The notes beneath the pieces are model-generated. The model was not told the origin of the DNA and made no database searches. It saw only the letters and a program-made list of their open reading frames with translations. 37,024 nucleotides of DNA from Actinomycetes bacterium (GTDB lineage: Bacteria > Actinomycetota > Acidimicrobiia > Acidimicrobiales > RAAP-2): the NCBI GenBank assembly GCA_021810205.1, contig JAJZJC010000029.1, positions 1 to 37,024 of the forward strand. The letters run 5' to 3'. This document shows positions 15,941 through 23,507 of this stretch, piece after piece (position 1 is the first letter of the stretch; the number at the start of each line of letters is the position of its first letter). Position numbers and translations under genes: made by a program.

Positions 15941-16621
15941 TCAGGGAGCGACGAGCCGGTAGCCCGCCCCGCGGACGGTCTGGATGAGCGGCGCCAGCCC
16001 CGGCCGGTTCAGCTTGCGCCGCAAGTAGCCGACGTAGACGTCGACGACGTTGCTTCCCGGCTCGTAGCCGAATTCCCATACCCGGCTGAGGATCCTGGTA
16101 CGGCTCAGCACATGAGTGGGGTACCGCATGAACAGCTCGAGGAGCGCCCACTCGCGCGGGGCGAGGTCGATCCGCCGTCCCGCCCGCCAGGCAACCTTGC
16201 TCAACAAGTCGAGGCGCAGGTCACCGACCACGAGCTCTTGGGCCGCGGGCTGGGTCGCAGAGCGCAACGCGACGCGCATGCGCGCGAGCAGCTCGTCGAA
16301 GGCGAAGGGCTTGGTGATGTAGTCGTTCGCGCCGAGCTCGAGTCCGCGAACCTTGTCGACCACCTCGCCACGAGCGGTGAGCACGATCACCGGGAGTCCC
16401 GACCCGGTCTCCCGCAGACGCACGAGCACCTCCTCACCTGAGCCGTCGGGAAGCCCCAAGTCCAAGAGCACGAGGTCGAAGTCGTCCTGTACCCGGGTCA
16501 CGACGTAGACGAGCGCCTCACGCACGCTACCTGCCAGCTCGGTCACGTACCCCTCTGCTCGCAGGCCTTTCTCGATGAACGAGGCGATCCTCGAGTCGTC
16601 TTCGATCACGAGGACGTTCAC
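15941..16621 (-). CDS. OmpR-family response regulator
   Basis: This 226-residue regulator has an N-terminal receiver (acidic pair in VIEDDS, phosphoacceptor Asp54 in LLLD-type DLVLLDLGLPDG, Lys in YITKPF) and a C-terminal winged helix ending in TVRGAGYRLV. It is the last gene of the electron-transfer operon and follows the sensor kinase by 25 bp, so the two form a cognate pair. A likely target is the operon itself: direct repeats spaced 11 bp, the usual OmpR/PhoB site geometry, lie upstream of its first gene (23256-23276). Confidence 0.93.
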   Translation of the reverse strand: MNVLVIEDDSRIASFIEKGLRAEGYVTELAGSVREALVYVVTRVQDDFDLVLLDLGLPDGSGEEVLVRLRETGSGLPVIVLTARGEVVDKVRGLELGANDYITKPFAFDELLARMRVALRSATQPAAQELVVGDLRLDLLSKVAWRAGRRIDLAPREWALLELFMRYPTHVLSRTRILSRVWEFGYEPGSNVVDVYVGYLRRKLNRPGLAPLIQTVRGAGYRLVAP

Positions 16622-16646
16622 CCGTCCACCCCTTCTCGTACCTGGA

Positions 16647-18194
16647 TCATGCCAGGCGCTCGTCGGGGTGCCACGCGACGTCGGAGGGGAGTCGGATCGC
16701 TACACGTGCTCCCCCGAGCACCGACGTCGAGATCTCGACGCGCCCGCCGTGGGCAGTGGCGACCGCGTCGGCGATCGCGAGGCCGAGCCCCGAGCCCGGT
16801 ACCCCAGGCGTGTGCAGGCGCGTGAAGCGTTCGAGCACTGCCTGGCGCTGGTCGGGGGGGATCCCGGGTCCCGAGTCGTCGACGGCGACGAGAACGCTCC
16901 GGCCGTCGGGCGCAAGATCTGCCGAGAGCGCCACGGCGTCGTGAGGTCGGGTCACCTTGATCGCATTGTCGACCACGTTCAATACGGCGCCGCGCAGTTT
17001 GGCCGAGTCGGCCCACAGCACGACATCGGGCACGGCAGTGATCGTCCACTGGCGCTCGGCGAGGATCCGCGCCGCCTCGTAGAGATCGGCGAGGAAGGCA
17101 CGAAGGTCGAGGGGCTCGAGCTGGAGGAAGTCGGGCTCGATCGCCCGACCCAAGAGCAAGAGGCTGTCGACGAGCGAGCTCATGTGCCCGAGCTCGTCGA
17201 GCACGAGCCCGACCGTGTCCGCGGTCGCCACGGGGTCGTCGCACCCCGCGCGCGTCAGCACCTCGAGGTGGCCCCTTGCGACGGTGAGCGGAGTCCGCAG
17301 CTGATGGGACACGTCGGAGAGCAGGCGGCGCTGGTTCCCCATCACGGCGGACAATCGGTCGAGCATGGCGTCGAAGGTGGCCGCGAGCTGCGACACCTCG
17401 TCGTCGGTCCCCTGGTCGCCGAGGCGGGTGTCGAGGTCTCCTTCGTGGATCTCCTCGGCCGCCGAGGTGATCCGCCCCACCGTGCGCAGCAGTCGCCGCA
17501 GCAGCAGGTACGCGCTCAGAGCGCCTGCTATGAGCGCCACGGCAGCTTCGGCCAACGACAGGTCGATGACGTTTGCACGCTGGCGGTCGAGACGGCCGAG
17601 CGGCGTGGAGACCACGAAGGTGCCAAGGGTGCGGCCATGACCCTCGATCGGAGCCACGAGCAGCTCGGTGTCGCGGCCGTCGATGCGCGTTGCAACGAGA
17701 CGGCTCGCCGGTGGAGGCGCTGCAACCCATTTTCCGAGCGCCCGGGCCGCCAGGACCGAGCGGGTGCCGTTCGTGCCCACCACGCCTTGGCCGGGGACCG
17801 CGACGACCAGCTGTTCACCCGTGAAGAGACTGTGGGTCTGCAGGTAGCGGTGAGAGAAGGCGAAGAGGTCCGCCGCGCTGGCGATGTGCGTGCGCGATGC
17901 CGCGGCGCGATACGAGTCGAGCTGCCCGGCGAGAGTGGAGGCCACGATCGACGCGTCGTTCGTCGACACCGCGCGAGCGAGAGCCACGACGACGACGCCG
18001 AGCACGGCGGCGAGCACGGTCGCCTGGAGCACGGCGAGCCGCAGCGCCGTCTTGAGCCGGCGCTGCCGGCGGCGGCCGGGGCCGATCCGGTGGGGCCGAG
18101 TCTGGGGCACAGCCCGCGCAGCCGGCCTGGCGACAGGACCCGCCTCGGACGCCGACCGCTGCGCCACCGGCTCAGTGGTCGGGCGCGCCGCCAC
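16647..18194 (-). CDS. membrane sensor histidine kinase
   Basis: The 515-residue kinase has a basic N-terminal tail, a first membrane helix at about residues 50-74, an extracytoplasmic sensor region of roughly 120 residues, a second helix, a HAMP linker (ITSAAEEIHEGDLDTRLG), phosphoacceptor His297 in LLSDVSHQLRTPLT, N box LNVVDNAIKV, and ATP-binding VDDSGPGIP and GSGLGLAIAD. GTG at 18194 overlaps the end of the upstream gene by 23 bp, fitting coupled translation; the frame is open further upstream but runs antiparallel to no family match. Its signal is unknown; position in a redox operon suggests envelope redox or metal state. Confidence 0.9.
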   Translation of the reverse strand: MAARPTTEPVAQRSASEAGPVARPAARAVPQTRPHRIGPGRRRQRRLKTALRLAVLQATVLAAVLGVVVVALARAVSTNDASIVASTLAGQLDSYRAAASRTHIASAADLFAFSHRYLQTHSLFTGEQLVVAVPGQGVVGTNGTRSVLAARALGKWVAAPPPASRLVATRIDGRDTELLVAPIEGHGRTLGTFVVSTPLGRLDRQRANVIDLSLAEAAVALIAGALSAYLLLRRLLRTVGRITSAAEEIHEGDLDTRLGDQGTDDEVSQLAATFDAMLDRLSAVMGNQRRLLSDVSHQLRTPLTVARGHLEVLTRAGCDDPVATADTVGLVLDELGHMSSLVDSLLLLGRAIEPDFLQLEPLDLRAFLADLYEAARILAERQWTITAVPDVVLWADSAKLRGAVLNVVDNAIKVTRPHDAVALSADLAPDGRSVLVAVDDSGPGIPPDQRQAVLERFTRLHTPGVPGSGLGLAIADAVATAHGGRVEISTSVLGGARVAIRLPSDVAWHPDERLA

Positions 18195-18780
18195 CCGACC
18201 CGGTGTCCCCGCCGCCCGCGGGTGCAAGAGGCGGCGTCGTAGAGCTCGGTGCATTGGCACTGCCGATGCTCGATGTGGCAGTGCTCGATGTGGCAGTGCT
18301 CGATGTGGCAGTGCTCGATGACTGCTCCGGGCTCGACGAGGTCGACGCGTGCTGGTCACCGCCACCCAGGTCGGACGTGGCACCCGCACGCCCCTGGGTG
18401 TCGGTCCCCGCCGCTGACTCGGCGGGCTGCACCACCACGTCGGGCGTCGGCATGACGACGGTGACGTCTCCTGGCACGCCGAACCCGTCACCCGATGGCG
18501 AGACGGGAGTCGCAGTGGACGTAGGCGTCGCGTCGTGCAGCTGCGTCGTCACTCCCGAGTCGGGGGGATTCGACGGCAGCACCACCGCAGGCGGCAACCG
18601 AACCCTTGGGCCAGCACCGAGCGACAACGAAGCCGCGATCCCGAGTGCCGCGGCGGCGCCCAGCACGCTCCCCAGCGCGACGCGCGCCCCGACGGAGGAC
18701 CGGCCGTCGCTCGCGACGCGTCGCCACCACCCGATGGCCGGCTGCGTCGTTCCCCCTACCGGGGCCCTCACAACACCCAT
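18172..18780 (-). CDS. single-TM, Ser/Thr-rich exported protein of unknown function
   Basis: I do not recognise a family in this 202-residue protein. A basic N-terminus is followed by one membrane helix (GARVALGSVLGAAAALGIAA...) and then a low-complexity extracytoplasmic tail rich in Pro, Ser, Thr and Gly, with the pentapeptide TATSS/STATS repeated from a 15-bp DNA repeat. No cysteine, no flavinylation-like motif. ATG at 18780 has GGAGGA about ten bases upstream. It sits between the ferredoxin (100 bp upstream) and the kinase (overlapping), so it belongs to the operon; a wall-spanning linker or a sensor partner of the kinase is conceivable. Confidence 0.65.
   Translation of the reverse strand: MGVVRAPVGGTTQPAIGWWRRVASDGRSSVGARVALGSVLGAAAALGIAASLSLGAGPRVRLPPAVVLPSNPPDSGVTTQLHDATPTSTATPVSPSGDGFGVPGDVTVVMPTPDVVVQPAESAAGTDTQGRAGATSDLGGGDQHASTSSSPEQSSSTATSSTATSSTATSSIGSANAPSSTTPPLAPAGGGDTGSGGGAPDH
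18268..18320. repeat. 15-bp tandem repeat, 3.5 copies, in Ser/Thr-rich protein gene
   Basis: GCTCGATGTGGCAGT occurs three times exactly plus a partial copy. On the minus strand it encodes repeated Ser-Thr-Ala-Thr-Ser in the extracytoplasmic tail. Confidence 0.9.
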
Positions 18781-18880
18781 TGTGCCCGAAGTCCTCCCAC
18801 CCGCCAGCGCTCTCGAGCCCGCGGCGCGAGCCACCGTCGCCACGAAGTCGGCGCGCGGCGCACGACGACGAGCCGAGCGG

Positions 18881-19090
18881 TCACTCGAGGAGCTCAAGCG
18901 CCAACGCCGCCGCCGGGCACATGGCGACGGCACGACGAGCCCGTCGCATGAGTCCTGCCCCTTCGCCGTCAGTCTGGGCAACCGACGCGTAGCCCCAGGG
19001 GTCCAGGCGAACGAGGTCCGGGCAGACGAAGGCGCAGATCCCGTGGCCGTCGCAGCGCGTGGCATCGAGGTGCAGGCGGAACCCGATCAT
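18881..19090 (-). CDS. small ferredoxin
   Basis: The 69-residue acidic protein has four cysteines: Cys13, Cys19 and Cys23 in RCDGHGICAFVCPD and a fourth in AMCPAAAL near the C-terminus. This is the pattern of the single-cluster ferredoxins common in actinobacteria, which carry a 3Fe-4S or 4Fe-4S cluster. Its ATG overlaps the stop of the NuoF-like gene (ATGA), so the two are translationally coupled and probably made in fixed ratio. It is the obvious electron partner of the NuoF-like protein or of the ferric-reductase-like cytochrome. Confidence 0.88.
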   Translation of the reverse strand: MIGFRLHLDATRCDGHGICAFVCPDLVRLDPWGYASVAQTDGEGAGLMRRARRAVAMCPAAALALELLE

Positions 19091-20454
19091 CTGGAGTGCG
19101 CATGGAGGGTGCTGGCAGTCGGGAACCAGCCGGCGCCACCCGGGTCGTCGTGGCCCGCGCACGGGCGTCGCCGCACGTGCGCGGCGAGATCGTCGGCGAA
19201 GATGGCGAGCGCGCTCTCGAGGAGGCTTACCGCCCCGTCGGGATGCGCGCAGCCTCCGCTCCCACGCACCGCCCCTGCTGCGGCGAGCACCCGACGCACG
19301 TCCCCGCGCGTGCCAGCCCCGCGCGCGATCGCGTCCAACATGTCGGCGAGCACGGACAACCCGTGCACGCAGGTACCGCACTGCCCGGCGCTCTCGGACG
19401 CCAGGTAGGCCACGAGGCGCGCAGTCAGCGCCAGCCCGCACGCGCCGTGGGCGAGCGGCGCGACCAGGCCGCAGCCGAGGCCGATGCCCGCCCGCCGCAA
19501 CACCGCACGGTCCAAGGGCGCTGCCCAGGCCGCCGGCCCGCTCGCCCAGGTGCCGCCGTAGCCCCCGAGGAGTACCCCTGCCGTGGGCTCGCGCAGGCCC
19601 CTCGCCTCCAAGACGGCGCCCATCGGGACCGGCGCGAGCACCTCGACGACCTCGCCTGGGGAGGCGACAGCACCGGCCAGCGTGACCAGTGACGATCCCG
19701 GAGCCTCGGGGCTCCCGGCGCCCCGGAACCACCCGGCGCCATAGCGTGCGAGAAGCCCGAGGTGGGCGAGGGTCTCGACGTTGCTCACGAGCGTCGGCCG
19801 CCCATGGACGCCGCGAACCGCGGCGGGGGTGGACGAACGGCGCGGCCGGGCGTCGCGCGCCGACAAGAAGGAGACCACCGCGCTCGACTCGCCGGCCACG
19901 AAGCGGTCGGGTGCCTCGACGACGCCCGTCCGCCAAGGGTCGATGCGCGCCGCCTGGCGCTCGGCGATCGCATGCATGAGCACCGTCCGGCTCCGCGGGC
20001 GTCCGCCGTGCAGGTACACCACCGTCTCGGTCGCCCCGACGGCGGCTGCCGCCACTCTCAGGCCGTCGAGGATGAGGTGCGGGCGCTGCTCCAAGAGGAC
20101 ACGGTCCTTTCGGCTCGCCGGCTCGCCCTCCGAGCCGTTGGCGACCACGAGCGCCGGTCCGCCAGCCGCCATGGCCGCGGCGAGCTTGCGAGCGAGCGGA
20201 AACTCGCCGCCGCCGCGCCCCTGCAGCCCACTTGCCGCGACGAGATCGAGGATTGCTGCGGGGCTTCCGAGCCAGAGCGGCCCGAGGCGCGCCAGGTGGG
20301 ACTCGAGCGGCTCAGGGATGCTGGCTGTCGCTGGACCGGCGAGGAGCCGGGCCGAGGGGGATCCGAGGACGCAGAAGGCACCGGGTCGGCGCGTCGGTGC
20401 CGGTCCGTCGAGCGGTACGTCGGGTCGACCAGGATGAGGGAGAAGCACGCTCAC
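19087..20454 (-). CDS. NuoF-like NADH:acceptor oxidoreductase subunit (FMN and Fe-S)
   Basis: The 455-residue protein follows the order of complex I subunit NuoF. It has a Gly-rich FMN/NADH region GLQGRGGGEFPLARKL, then NGSEGEPASRKDR with EQRPHLILDG, an SLBB-like middle, and a C-terminal Fe-S helical domain. In canonical NuoF the 4Fe-4S cluster is held by CGxCxxC plus a distant Cys. Here that segment reads SAGQCGTC, so the first ligand is Ala356 and only Cys359, Cys362 and Cys402 remain. It presumably oxidises NAD(P)H in the cytoplasm. Both ends overlap neighbours by 4 bp (GTGA at the start, ATGA at the end). Confidence 0.85.
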   Translation of the reverse strand: MSVLLPHPGRPDVPLDGPAPTRRPGAFCVLGSPSARLLAGPATASIPEPLESHLARLGPLWLGSPAAILDLVAASGLQGRGGGEFPLARKLAAAMAAGGPALVVANGSEGEPASRKDRVLLEQRPHLILDGLRVAAAAVGATETVVYLHGGRPRSRTVLMHAIAERQAARIDPWRTGVVEAPDRFVAGESSAVVSFLSARDARPRRSSTPAAVRGVHGRPTLVSNVETLAHLGLLARYGAGWFRGAGSPEAPGSSLVTLAGAVASPGEVVEVLAPVPMGAVLEARGLREPTAGVLLGGYGGTWASGPAAWAAPLDRAVLRRAGIGLGCGLVAPLAHGACGLALTARLVAYLASESAGQCGTCVHGLSVLADMLDAIARGAGTRGDVRRVLAAAGAVRGSGGCAHPDGAVSLLESALAIFADDLAAHVRRRPCAGHDDPGGAGWFPTASTLHAHSR

Positions 20455-21194
20455 GACCGTGCGCCCCTCGGCGCCCGGGCAGCGTTCTCGCGCGACCCAG
20501 TGGGGTCCTCGGTGGCGGTGGGCCGGACCGCCGCGCCGGCGAGCACCCGGCTGACGGCGAGCGCGACGACGAGCACGCCGGTCGCGGCGTAAAGAACCCG
20601 CAGGCGCATACCGTCCGAGCCCGCCAGGAGCCCGTGGCACCACACCGCGGCGAACACCGGCAGGGCGAGCAGATGGATGGGCCGCCATGCCCGCCCGACG
20701 AGACAGCCCCCGATCCCCGCGGTCGCGGCAACCAGGAGCAGGCCATAGGCGGCACAGACCCCTGCGGCGACCGGCCAGGGGCGGTAGAGGGCAGCGCCCG
20801 GCACCAAGGCGCCAGCCCATCCGACGCCGGCGTAGCGGTCCAGGGCAAGCGAGGTGACGTGACCCGCGACGAGGACGACCACCGACGCGCCGAGCGCCGC
20901 GTGCAGTCGCAGAAGCGCCTCTGGATGCACGACCGCCCACCGGCGCCGCCAGGGGTGGCGCATCCACAGACCGACCAGGACCATGAGCACCATGGCGCCG
21001 TACGCGGCCATACCGAGCGTGCGACCCGCGATCCACAAGAAGTAGCGGTCATGGACAAGCGGCATCGTGAGGCGCACGGCCAGGTATCCCGCGCCCATCG
21101 TGGCCACGAGGACCCCGAGCACGAGAAGCACGAGACGGCCGTGGCGGTCACTTCCCCCGGCCCGCAGCCTGCCGGCCCACCCAGGGGCCGTCAT
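20451..21194 (-). CDS. ferric-reductase-like transmembrane cytochrome
   Basis: The 247-residue protein is predicted to have six membrane helices and little else. Two helices carry His pairs suited to bind two stacked b-type haems across the membrane: His-x13-His in the segment starting RLHAALGASVVVL, and His-x12-His in the segment starting RPIHLLALPVFAAV. It lacks the C-terminal FAD/NAD domain of NADPH oxidases, so electrons must come from a separate partner, presumably the NuoF-like protein and ferredoxin encoded next. It would pass them to the outside face of the membrane. ATG overlaps the ApbE stop (ATGA). Confidence 0.82.
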   Translation of the reverse strand: MTAPGWAGRLRAGGSDRHGRLVLLVLGVLVATMGAGYLAVRLTMPLVHDRYFLWIAGRTLGMAAYGAMVLMVLVGLWMRHPWRRRWAVVHPEALLRLHAALGASVVVLVAGHVTSLALDRYAGVGWAGALVPGAALYRPWPVAAGVCAAYGLLLVAATAGIGGCLVGRAWRPIHLLALPVFAAVWCHGLLAGSDGMRLRVLYAATGVLVVALAVSRVLAGAAVRPTATEDPTGSRENAARAPRGARS

Positions 21195-22138
21195 CGGCGC
21201 CACACGACATGGGCCTGCGCACGGCCGTTCACGTGGAGCGCGCCGTCGTCGGTGACCCAGCAGCAAGCGACGCCGTGGCGCTCGGCGGCGCGGTCGATCC
21301 CGGCAGCGCCCTGGAGGAATAGGACCTTGCTCCACACCTCGGCGATTGCAGGGTCCGCACCGATCACCGTGACCGCCAGAAGGCCGTCGCCTCCGGGGCG
21401 GCTCGTCGAGGGATCGATCAGGTGGTGCACGGCATGCCCGGCGGACACCCAGTGCCGGCGCTGCACCGACGACGTGGTGCAGGCCTGGTCGCAGAGCGCG
21501 AGAACGGCCAGCGGGACGTCGCCACCCAAGGGGTCCTCGACGCCGATGCGCCAGCGGCCGCCGCCGGGCGCGCTGCCCGCGCAGTAGCAGTCTCCCCCGG
21601 CATCGATGAGGTGGTCGGACCGGCCAAGGGTCCGGGCGAGCGCGCAGCTTGCCCAGCGCACCGCCAAGCCCTTGGCGATGCCACCGAGGTCGACGCCGGC
21701 GGCGCCGACATGCACCGCGTGCACGAGGCGTACGAAGCGCGGGTGCCAGCGCCCGCGCGCCACCACAGGGCCCTCGGCGCCGGGGGCTGGGTCCTCGGTG
21801 CTGCCCGGGCCGTGCCTCGGTGGCCACCGGTCGTAGCCGAGCGCGACGAGGTCGGCAAGCACCCGTGGGTCGAACACTCCATTCGTCCAGCGGTAGGCGC
21901 TCCACGCCTCGTCGATCGCCGCGTAGCAGTACCGCCCGACATGGTGCCATCGGTGCGGCGCTCGGTTCACCAGCGAGAGATCGCTCGCCTGGTCGAAACG
22001 CGAGCACTGCGCCTCGACGTCGCGGAAGACCTCGAGCGCCGCGTCGCACGCTGGTGCCGCGCGGTCGCCTGCCGGCAAGGCGCCGCCGATCACCACGCGC
22101 ACCGGCGATGCCATGGCGACCGTCGCCACCTCGGTCAC
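21191..22138 (-). CDS. apbE: FAD:protein FMN transferase (ApbE)
   Basis: The 315-residue protein carries ApbE hallmarks: ATVAMASPVRVV at the start (family F.AMGT.V), the flavin-site GGIAKGLAVRWA, DAGGDCYC, and HHLIDPSTSRP near the metal site. ApbE splits FAD and links FMN covalently to a Ser/Thr in the motif Dxx[ST]GA[ST] of exported proteins. No signal peptide or lipobox is obvious, so the enzyme may act inside before export or be anchored otherwise. GTG at 22138 gives a start 13 bp after the upstream stop; an ATG at 22180 (29-bp overlap) or 22114 is possible. Its likely substrates are the two preceding gene products. Confidence 0.88.
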   Translation of the reverse strand: MTEVATVAMASPVRVVIGGALPAGDRAAPACDAALEVFRDVEAQCSRFDQASDLSLVNRAPHRWHHVGRYCYAAIDEAWSAYRWTNGVFDPRVLADLVALGYDRWPPRHGPGSTEDPAPGAEGPVVARGRWHPRFVRLVHAVHVGAAGVDLGGIAKGLAVRWASCALARTLGRSDHLIDAGGDCYCAGSAPGGGRWRIGVEDPLGGDVPLAVLALCDQACTTSSVQRRHWVSAGHAVHHLIDPSTSRPGGDGLLAVTVIGADPAIAEVWSKVLFLQGAAGIDRAAERHGVACCWVTDDGALHVNGRAQAHVVWRR

Positions 22139-22151
22139 CGCCGCAGCACGC

Positions 22152-22700
22152 TCAGATGCCGCTGGCACCGGTGGTCGCATGGACGGCGGGGGGGGCGCTG
22201 ATCGCAGGAAGCGAGATCGGTGGAAGAGCCGGGGCGAGCGGGGGCGCGCCAGCAGACGACGCATCCCCCGCACCAGCCGGCCCCGTACCGGCCGGCCCCG
22301 CACCGGCCGGTACGGCGCTGGCCGAGAACGCACTCGCCGCGCCCTGCCCCAATCCCGCAATGGCCTGCTGGTCGGCACGCAGCGCCTGAGCCAGCTGGCG
22401 AAGGAACACCCGCTCCGACGATGCCTCGGGCACCGTCGCGACGGTGTGCGCGTGCGTGGCCGTCGGCGCGACGGGCGTCGTGGCGCGCGCCCACGCGCTC
22501 AGCAGTCCGGTGCTCGCGATCACCCCGGAGGCGACGGCGGCGGGGAGCAACGCGTGACGACGGAAGCGCCCGCGGCTGGCTCGCCGAGCGGCGTCCGCAG
22601 CGAGCCGCGCGATGCGCGCGCGCTCGGCCACGAGCTCGGGGGGCAATGGCGGCGCGGATGACGAGTCGGCGGGTCGCGCCCGGTGCTCAGTGATCGCCAC
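22152..22700 (-). CDS. membrane-anchored protein ending in VHATTGASG, putative flavinylation substrate
   Basis: I recognise no family in this 182-residue protein. An Arg-rich N-terminal segment of ~50 residues precedes one membrane helix (HALLPAAVASGVIASTGLLS), then a short helical part (VFLRQLAQALRADQQ) and a low-complexity Pro/Ala/Gly tail. The very C-terminus is AVHATTGASGI. TTGAS fits the [ST]GA[ST] core of the ApbE target motif, with His where Asp is usual. The GTG start overlaps the upstream gene's end by 14 bp. A second copy of the motif is in that upstream protein. The gene immediately precedes apbE, the position where FMN_bind proteins are normally encoded. Confidence 0.75.
   Translation of the reverse strand: MAITEHRARPADSSSAPPLPPELVAERARIARLAADAARRASRGRFRRHALLPAAVASGVIASTGLLSAWARATTPVAPTATHAHTVATVPEASSERVFLRQLAQALRADQQAIAGLGQGAASAFSASAVPAGAGPAGTGPAGAGDASSAGAPPLAPALPPISLPAISAPPAVHATTGASGI
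22268..22312. repeat. 15-bp tandem repeat, three diverged copies
   Basis: Three units of the type CCGCACCGGCCGGCC encode Gly-Pro-Ala-Gly-Thr/Ala repeated in the extracytoplasmic tail of the motif-bearing membrane protein, just before its C-terminal VHATTGASG. Confidence 0.75.
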
Positions 22701-23193
22701 TGCCGTTCCCACCGCCGTCGCCCCCACCGCCGTCGCCCCCACCGCCGGTGCCCCCGCTCGCCCCGGTCGTCGCGTGGACGGGGGGAGGGCTCGCGGAGGC
22801 TGCGGCGAGCGCGGCAGCTTCTTGGCGGAGCTGGGACTGCTCGGCGGAGAGCTGCTGGGACTCGCCGACCAGCTGGGACTGCTCGGCGGAGAGCTGCTGG
22901 GACTGCGCGTCGAGCGACGCTTGCTCGGAGGCGAGCTGGCCGGCCTTCTGCTTCGCCAGCTGTGTCAGCTGGGCGCGCGCGGCGACGATGGCGCGCTGGA
23001 GGGCGGCCGATTCGGTGGCGAGCTGGTGGACCTGCGCGGCCACCTGCGTCGAGGCCATCCTCGACACCGTGGTCACGCCTGGCGCGCTCCCGGGCACCGT
23101 CGCCGGCGCGGGGACCGACACCAGCGCCGTGCCCGCGCCCGCCAGTACGCCGGCAGCGCCAAGTGCCGTCACCCATCGGGTCGACATCCCCAT
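22687..23193 (-). CDS. secreted coiled-coil protein with VHATTGASG motif, putative flavinylation substrate
   Basis: First gene of the operon. The 168-residue product starts with a signal or anchor helix (VTALGAAGVLAGAGTALV), followed by a Gln/Ala/Ser-rich coiled coil (about residues 50-130) that includes two 14-residue repeats SQQLSAEQSQL. Then come PPPVHATTGASGG and a Gly/Asp-rich tail ending GSGDH. The motif is shared with the next gene product but uses different synonymous codons, which points to selection on the protein. No FMN_bind domain or haem motif was found. ATG at 23193 has GGAGGGG about eight bases upstream. An extended rod carrying a flavin near its tip is my inference. Confidence 0.78.
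   Translation of the reverse strand: MGMSTRWVTALGAAGVLAGAGTALVSVPAPATVPGSAPGVTTVSRMASTQVAAQVHQLATESAALQRAIVAARAQLTQLAKQKAGQLASEQASLDAQSQQLSAEQSQLVGESQQLSAEQSQLRQEAAALAAASASPPPVHATTGASGGTGGGGDGGGGDGGGNGSGDH
22711..22755. repeat. 15-bp tandem repeat, three copies, Gly/Asp tail
   Basis: ACCGCCGTCGCCCCC occurs twice exactly and once with two changes. It encodes the Gly-Gly-Gly-Gly-Asp repeats at the C-terminus of the secreted coiled-coil protein. Confidence 0.8.
22829..22912. repeat. 42-bp repeat, two copies, coiled-coil heptads
   Basis: A 34-bp block starting AGCTGGGACTGCTCGG at 22829 recurs at 22871, an offset of 42 bp. It encodes a duplicated 14-residue segment (two heptads) of the coiled coil. 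Confidence 0.8.
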
Positions 23194-23252
23194 CGCCTTC
23201 CCCTCCGCCGTTCCTGAGGTCCCTCAGCCAGGATGCGCGCGGCCCGTGACGG

Positions 23253-23287
23253 CAAGATGAGTATCGGATGAGGATCTCTTCATCTTG
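23253..23287. promoter_or_regulatory. candidate OmpR-type response-regulator site upstream of the operon
   Basis: GATGAGTATC (23256-23265) and GATGAGGATC (23267-23276) are direct repeats whose starts are 11 bp apart, the usual spacing of OmpR/PhoB-family half-sites. They lie 63-83 bp upstream of the first gene of an operon that ends with such a regulator. The outer arms CAAGATGA (23253-23260) and TCATCTTG (23280-23287) also form an inverted repeat. Confidence 0.45.
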
Positions 23288-23507
23288 AGGCCGCATGCGA
23301 CACGCCGTATGGGCGGTAGACGTCGACGTCGCAACAGCCGGCCGATCGCCCTCGGGATCTCCTGGGCGAAGGCCGTGGCCAGCTGCACGCCGAGCGCTTC
23401 TCGCTCGGCGGGAGCGATCCCCTCGCTGCGGTCGGGTCGCGCAGGATCGCCATCGCCGCGGGCATAGACGGGAATAGAGAGGGACGCCCGAGCGTCGAAT
23501 GAGGCAG

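Noticed and set aside
16575-18242. 555-codon plus-strand open frame
   Set aside because: It is antisense to the histidine kinase and has low-complexity His/Arg/Glu composition with no family features.
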